This document shows positions 60,413-64,000 of a stretch of DNA of 64,000 nt, one piece after another. The notes under the pieces are model-generated. The model ran no database searches. It was not told where the DNA came from and saw nothing but the letters and a program-made list of their open reading frames with translations. Both the position numbers and the translations under genes were made by a program. Where the stretch lies: NCBI RefSeq assembly GCF_900114995.1, contig NZ_FOUX01000005.1, positions 372,001 through 436,000 of the forward strand, in the 5' to 3' direction. Source of the DNA: Chitinophaga sp. YR627. Lineage in GTDB: Bacteria > Bacteroidota > Bacteroidia > Chitinophagales > Chitinophagaceae. Within the stretch, counting starts at the first letter, position 1, and every line of letters starts with the position of its first letter.

Positions 60413-61304
60413 AGACATACCGTCTTGCAAGTGTGAAAGTGCCTTTCTTATTTGTTTTTGCGTAAGGTCTTACTTCATCCGGCAGACTTTCAAGATCAGT
60501 AGCCGTATATTTTCCTTTAATTGTTACGATGATATCGCGGAAGAAACGTTTGTCGCTTTCCGGACAACTATATGTACAGTCCCAGGAAGCCAACCCTTCT
60601 TCCTCCGATACTTCCGTGCGTTCCGCATCATACATCGCCATCACCTGCTTGTAAGTACCACCGGTACCTGCTATCAGGTATAATACACCTCCGAATGGTC
60701 CGCCGGCAGGACCGTTCACTACCTTCAGCATAAATGCATACTGGTCATGACCGATCATCAGCGCCTTGGGATCAGGGCAATTTGAAAATGCACCGTATGC
60801 GCCGATAGCAGGCTGAAAGAATTTCATCGACCACACTTTACCAGATAATGCAAATTTCGCAATACCCAATGTACCACCGGTAAATCGGGAAACCTGCGCA
60901 CCATCTGCATCATACTCAGAATGATTAAACGTCAGCATTTTGTACTGCGTACCGGAAGAATCCTTATAGCTGATCACATTCAGCAAACGGGTTGCCACGC
61001 CCTCCGCATAAGGAAAGTCGTATGCAGCGTCTTCGTTGGCATCGATGTAAGATTTGGCTTTACAGCTGGTGCAATCCCAGTTGATCATCTCATTGGTATA
61101 ATCACCCGAAACGATCTTATAATGTTTGCCGGGGAAGAGTTTCAACAATGCTTGCTGTCCGTCAAAAGGTTCCGGGATTTCTAATACACGTGTGGGAGAT
61201 AACATCGTGTCGCTGATATTCTTTTTCAATAATTCTCCATCCTGTGCAAAGCAGCCTGTCGCGACGCCCAGACTACACAGTAATCCAATAAATAATTGTT
61301 TCAT
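60357..61304 (-). CDS. Exported protein of unknown function
   Basis: This 315-residue protein has a signal peptide (LFIGLLCSLGVATGCFAQ), then soluble sequence with two cysteine pairs (DCTSCKAKS, DCTYSCPESDKRF) and a beta-rich character (FSGGTLGIAKFALSGKVW-like segments). Stretches such as GPAGGPFGGVLYLIAGTGG are Gly-rich. No family recognised. It converges with, and overlaps, the APS kinase gene. Confidence 0.7.
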   Translation of the reverse strand: MKQLFIGLLCSLGVATGCFAQDGELLKKNISDTMLSPTRVLEIPEPFDGQQALLKLFPGKHYKIVSGDYTNEMINWDCTSCKAKSYIDANEDAAYDFPYAEGVATRLLNVISYKDSSGTQYKMLTFNHSEYDADGAQVSRFTGGTLGIAKFALSGKVWSMKFFQPAIGAYGAFSNCPDPKALMIGHDQYAFMLKVVNGPAGGPFGGVLYLIAGTGGTYKQVMAMYDAERTEVSEEEGLASWDCTYSCPESDKRFFRDIIVTIKGKYTATDLESLPDEVRPYAKTNKKGTFTLARRYVFKWGKGYQLQGPAGVTVD

Positions 61305-61371
61305 ATGTTTATACTAGCGGGATTAAAGGTAACAGATTTTGCCAGATTCCCTCCTCCCTGAAAACTGTGAT

Positions 61372-61842
61372 TTACATGAGCGGGATCTGGCTTCTGCGAA
61401 TGTAAATCCGGGGAGCAATCCTGATAAAGCCATACCAGTCCCTGTATTGCCTGTTTTCATTCACCGGCTGCGTTACCACCGAAAAATCATAGATAAGCTC
61501 CCTGACGCCCAGCAGTATGCTGACATGTTCAAACACAACGACACTGTCGCAGGGTTCGCCCTGCCGGTAAGGGTAATTTTCCTGAAAACTAACCGTGGCC
61601 TCTTCCCCCAGTATTGCCACCTTTTTACGCAGGTGATCCGGCAGGCTATTCACCGGAAATCTTTGCGTGGGATTAGCAGCCATCAGGCGTAAAGTGTCGG
61701 ATACAGCGTATACATCCTCCAGATGTTTTGCTACATAACGGGTGATACGCCTGTCATTCATCCTTTTCAGGGTCACACAGGCACAGGATTGAAAGGCAAT
61801 ACAGGCTATAAGGGCAATGAGGTATACATGGAGCTTTTTCAT
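61372..61842 (-). CDS. Small lipoprotein of unknown function
   Basis: This 156-residue protein has a lipoprotein signal (LIALIACIAFQSC, Cys about residue 20, followed by a second Cys). Its soluble part contains ITRYVAKHLEDVYAVSDTL and VVVFEHVSILLGVRELIYDF. No known domain. Sixty-seven nt separate it from the downstream exported-protein gene on the same strand. Confidence 0.65.
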   Translation of the reverse strand: MKKLHVYLIALIACIAFQSCACVTLKRMNDRRITRYVAKHLEDVYAVSDTLRLMAANPTQRFPVNSLPDHLRKKVAILGEEATVSFQENYPYRQGEPCDSVVVFEHVSILLGVRELIYDFSVVTQPVNENRQYRDWYGFIRIAPRIYIRRSQIPLM

Positions 61843-61992
61843 CGGTCAGATGTGGGTAATTGTCCCTTTCGAATGTAAGGATTCATGCCGGTCTCAGCTA
61901 AATATTCTCCTCTGATACGTCAAAAAGTGCTCAATTTCTACTCATTATGTACTTTTTTCAGTATATTGATTTAACTTATGAAAGTTTGACCA

Positions 61993-62127
61993 ATGTACAA
62001 TTCCATAATTATGAATTCCACAACAGCTAATGCTACCGTTCAGCAACAGCGGATGGCACGTAAAATCACGATCGAAATAGTATTGACCATTATCCTGGCG
62101 GGAGCTGCGGTGGTGCTTTCTATGTAA
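61993..62127 (+). CDS. Single-span mini-protein (38-44 residues)
   Basis: Two in-frame ATGs (61993 and 62011) lead to the same C-terminal part: TTANATVQQQRMARKITIEI and a hydrophobic span VLTIILAGAAVVLSM ending at TAA 62125-62127. The N-terminal polar region with a basic patch before the span fits a small inner-membrane protein. It converges with the AraC gene, which ends 16 nt later. Translation is likely but unproven; this gene is too short for normal gene callers. Confidence 0.55.
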   Translation: MYNSIIMNSTTANATVQQQRMARKITIEIVLTIILAGAAVVLSM

Positions 62128-62142
62128 AGTGAAACAAAAGAC

Positions 62143-63015
62143 TTAACGGAGGCTTTTCCTGAACTCTTCAGGCGTTTGTCCCGTGTATTTCTTGTAAAAT
62201 TTCGTGAAATAAGAATTATCTGCAAAACCCAGCTGATACGCTATTTCAGAGATAGTAGAATCCTTGTTCACAAACAATCTTTTTGCTTCCAGTATGATCC
62301 TGTTACGGATCAGTTCTCCCGCGGACATACCCAGTGTACTATTACACAATGCATTTAAATGATTGGGAGTAATGTAGAGTAATTCTGCATATTCTCTGGG
62401 CAACTTCAGGGTCGTATAATTCTTCTCAATCAGTTTCTGAAAATTCTTCAGCAATATATAATTGTAGTTATTCGGCTGCACCGGCGATTGCTCGAAACTG
62501 AGTCTTCCAATAAGAATAAACGCCTGCAACATCAGTACCTGTATCATATCTACCGACATATCCGCAGGTTGCTCACTCTCCCGGATCAGTTCTTCAAAGA
62601 TCCTGGTGATGGGTATATGCAGGGATTCCGGCAGATTGATCACCGCTTCATCAACCTTCCCGGTAAAGAAAGGAAACTGTTCAAGATAATCTGGTTTCTG
62701 TAAAAGCGATTGCAGAAAATTAAACGAGAAGTTGATGATATAACCATCCACTTTTCCTTCAAACTGCCAGCTATGTACCTGACCGGGAATCATGAAGTAG
62801 ATCTGGTAAGGCTTTACAGTAAAGGTTTTGAAGTCGATCGTGTGCGTACCGGCGCCTTCGGTGAATAACGTAACGTGATAAAAATTGTGTTTGTGTGCAT
62901 CACGGAGATTCTCATGCACGCTGAGGTAAGGCGCAAATCTGCTGATCTGAATATCATCGTGCTTATACCCTGTGAGCGTACTTACATCATATACCGGAAA
63001 TGCCTTTTTTACCAT
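62143..63015 (-). CDS. AraC family transcriptional regulator
   Basis: This 290-residue protein has an N-terminal cupin-type sensing domain (HENLRDAHKHNFYHVTLFTE, YQIYFMIPGQVHSWQFEGKV). The C-terminal DNA-binding domain has two helix-turn-helices: LPREYAELLYITPNHLNALC with STLGMSAGELIRNRIILEAK, and IAYQLGFADNSYFTKFYKKY with TGQTPEEFRKSLR, the classical AraC signature. The ATG at 63015 (MVKKAFPVYDV) was preferred; a longer start exists at 63066. No adjacent target gene is obvious. Confidence 0.92.
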   Translation of the reverse strand: MVKKAFPVYDVSTLTGYKHDDIQISRFAPYLSVHENLRDAHKHNFYHVTLFTEGAGTHTIDFKTFTVKPYQIYFMIPGQVHSWQFEGKVDGYIINFSFNFLQSLLQKPDYLEQFPFFTGKVDEAVINLPESLHIPITRIFEELIRESEQPADMSVDMIQVLMLQAFILIGRLSFEQSPVQPNNYNYILLKNFQKLIEKNYTTLKLPREYAELLYITPNHLNALCNSTLGMSAGELIRNRIILEAKRLFVNKDSTISEIAYQLGFADNSYFTKFYKKYTGQTPEEFRKSLR

Positions 63016-63111
63016 CCTTACAGCTTGAGATAATCTGAAATTGCGTTGACCTGTTGCAGATAACAACGGCAGGCTAAATTAATAAATTCGTTGGGGAAGC
63101 AGGTCGTAAAT

Positions 63112-63171
63112 CAAAACCGGCCTTTCCCCGGGAATCAGCTGTACAATACAGATCATTCCAGGGAAAGGCCG
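63112..63171 (-). terminator. Terminator of the lysozyme gene
   Basis: Stem CGGCCTTTCCC / GGGAAAGGCCG, extended by GGAAT/ATTCC with small mismatches. On the minus strand it is followed by GGTTTTGATTT. Confidence 0.75.
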
Positions 63172-63212
63172 ATATGCATACGGGCATATGGTTATGCACC
63201 GGAAAAATGCGA

Positions 63213-63710
63213 TCAATAATCGAAGAACTCAACTTCTCCGCTCATGTAGAGGTAAGCCTCTGCTTTACGTCTGCGGGTCAGGCCATCCAGCACTTTACCA
63301 CCTGACATATTCCATTTCAGGAACTCCATCACTACAGAAGGATCTTTAGGATCAGCTTTCACTACTTTCAGCAGGGTACTGTCACCGAGACCTTCCGCGA
63401 TGCCGTTTTTATTCATGTCGCTACCTACGTTATAGGCAAAACATACCAGCGCGTCAAACTGCTGTTGTTTCAGACCTTTTACGCCCGCAGTGAGCTTGTT
63501 AACATCTGCTACGAAGCCTTTTTTAATATTGGCAAACAGTGCATCCGCACGTTGCTGTGTAATAGTATCTCCCTTTTTAACTGCTTTACCGTCTTCGTAT
63601 ACGGTATTACCCCAACCGATTGTCCAGATGCCTTTACTGTCCTGATATGCTGCCAGACGGCATTTCTCGAAGTGTTTAATGAGCTTTTCCCCGTTTGCGC
63701 CTAATTCCAT
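63213..63710 (-). CDS. GH24 lysozyme (phage-type muramidase)
   Basis: This 165-residue protein shows the T4-type pattern: KLIKHFEKCRLAAYQDSKGI with WTIGWGNTVYEDG, that is E-x8-D/Y...-T with the catalytic Glu in HFEKCR and the T-x-G-x-G-N loop. It continues QQQFDALVCFAYNVGSDMNK and ends GGKVLDGLTRRRKAEAYLYM, all typical of phage endolysins. It cleaves the beta-1,4 bond between MurNAc and GlcNAc. There is no signal peptide, so release needs lysis or a holin. No holin or other prophage genes are nearby. Confidence 0.92.
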   Translation of the reverse strand: MELGANGEKLIKHFEKCRLAAYQDSKGIWTIGWGNTVYEDGKAVKKGDTITQQRADALFANIKKGFVADVNKLTAGVKGLKQQQFDALVCFAYNVGSDMNKNGIAEGLGDSTLLKVVKADPKDPSVVMEFLKWNMSGGKVLDGLTRRRKAEAYLYMSGEVEFFDY

Positions 63711-63931
63711 AGTTTGAGATTAAATATTATGACTGTTAGATGATAAAGATATAATATTTCTATTATTTATCAAGGATAAGAGTATCAAGGAATGTATATA
63801 TTAGTGAATTGAGATATTTTTATCTGCCGATATTCCTGACAGATAGTAGCAATAAGGAAAAAGCATTGTTTGCCAACCGTATAAGAGGGCATTACCTGGC
63901 CCCTTTATGAGCATAGTCTGATATTGGTTAG
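63711..63931. other. Intergenic region upstream of the lysozyme gene
   Basis: This 221-nt stretch contains no recognised gene. A direct GATATTGGT repeat (63921 and 63931) leads into the large inverted repeat at the window's end. The lysozyme promoter is presumably here but cannot be placed. Confidence 0.5.
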
Positions 63932-63996
63932 ATATTGGTCATCCTTCGTTAATCCTTCGTTCCTGTAACGAAGGATTAACGAAGGATGACCAATAT
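63932..63996. repeat. Perfect 30-bp inverted repeat with 5-nt loop
   Basis: The left arm (beginning ATATTGGTCATCCTTCGT) and the right arm are exact reverse complements over 30 nt around the loop CCTGT. Each arm also contains the direct repeat ATCCTTCGTT twice. No T tract follows, so it is not a standard terminator. Confidence 0.95.
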
Positions 63997-64000
63997 GTGA

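Overview
The window is chromosomal DNA from a member of the Bacteroidota and most resembles the Chitinophagaceae (Chitinophaga-like). The evidence is a giant secreted protein with a type IX secretion system (T9SS) type B sorting domain next to a PorP/SprF partner, a TonB-type outer-membrane barrel, a Bacteroidota-style type VI secretion (T6SS) effector region, GH28 and heparinase-type polysaccharide enzymes, and promoters resembling the TTTG / TAnnTTTG class. Genus is an inference; there is no rRNA here.

Layout. 1-12.1 kb: a tightly packed + strand operon holding the end of a phage-tail-collar protein, a periplasmic-binding-fold protein without a signal peptide, a 3225-residue Ig-like repeat surface protein, and PorP/SprF. 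12.2-17.8 kb: an exported protein of unknown role, a desaturase strikingly like eukaryotic sphingolipid delta-4 desaturase, a heparinase II/III-like lyase and a small exported protein. 17.85-25.6 kb: glycosyltransferases, a methyltransferase, a YhdH-type oxidoreductase divergent from an HxlR regulator over a palindromic operator, an OmpA-like protein between two related membrane proteins, and tRNA-His. A degenerate copy of the 3' part of tRNA-His lies at the left edge of this block. 25.6-35.9 kb: housekeeping-type genes (DUF445, TonB-like barrel, Pcm, phosphohexomutase, a phosphoribosyltransferase, a two-gene membrane Fe-S/CCG oxidoreductase, a PaiB-like protein).

35.9-42.2 kb is a visibly AT-rich accessory block. 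It holds two HEPN-type two-gene modules preceded by a shared 48-nt upstream element, a frameshifted DUF6934-like gene, two ~51-residue paralogous mini-proteins, tRNA-Gly(CCC) and a degenerate tRNA-Gly 3' fragment, and a 45-residue gene overlapping its upstream neighbour by ATGA.

43.0-52.6 kb is the most exciting part: a VgrG spike gene followed by a DUF3289-like putative effector, its overlapping lipoprotein (candidate immunity), an unknown 260-residue protein, and a 1297-residue PAAR-like/Ig/GH19/LAS-peptidase protein that appears to carry two different peptidoglycan-cutting domains, followed by a second candidate immunity lipoprotein. No T6SS structural genes are in the window, so this is a VgrG-linked effector island.

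52.8-64 kb: a GH28 enzyme, an AbiEii-like nucleotidyltransferase with an unknown conserved partner, tandem paralogous lipoproteins, a hydroxylase-sulfotransferase-APS kinase operon, exported proteins, a 38-44 residue membrane mini-protein, an AraC regulator, a GH24 lysozyme and, at the extreme right, a perfect 30-bp inverted repeat.
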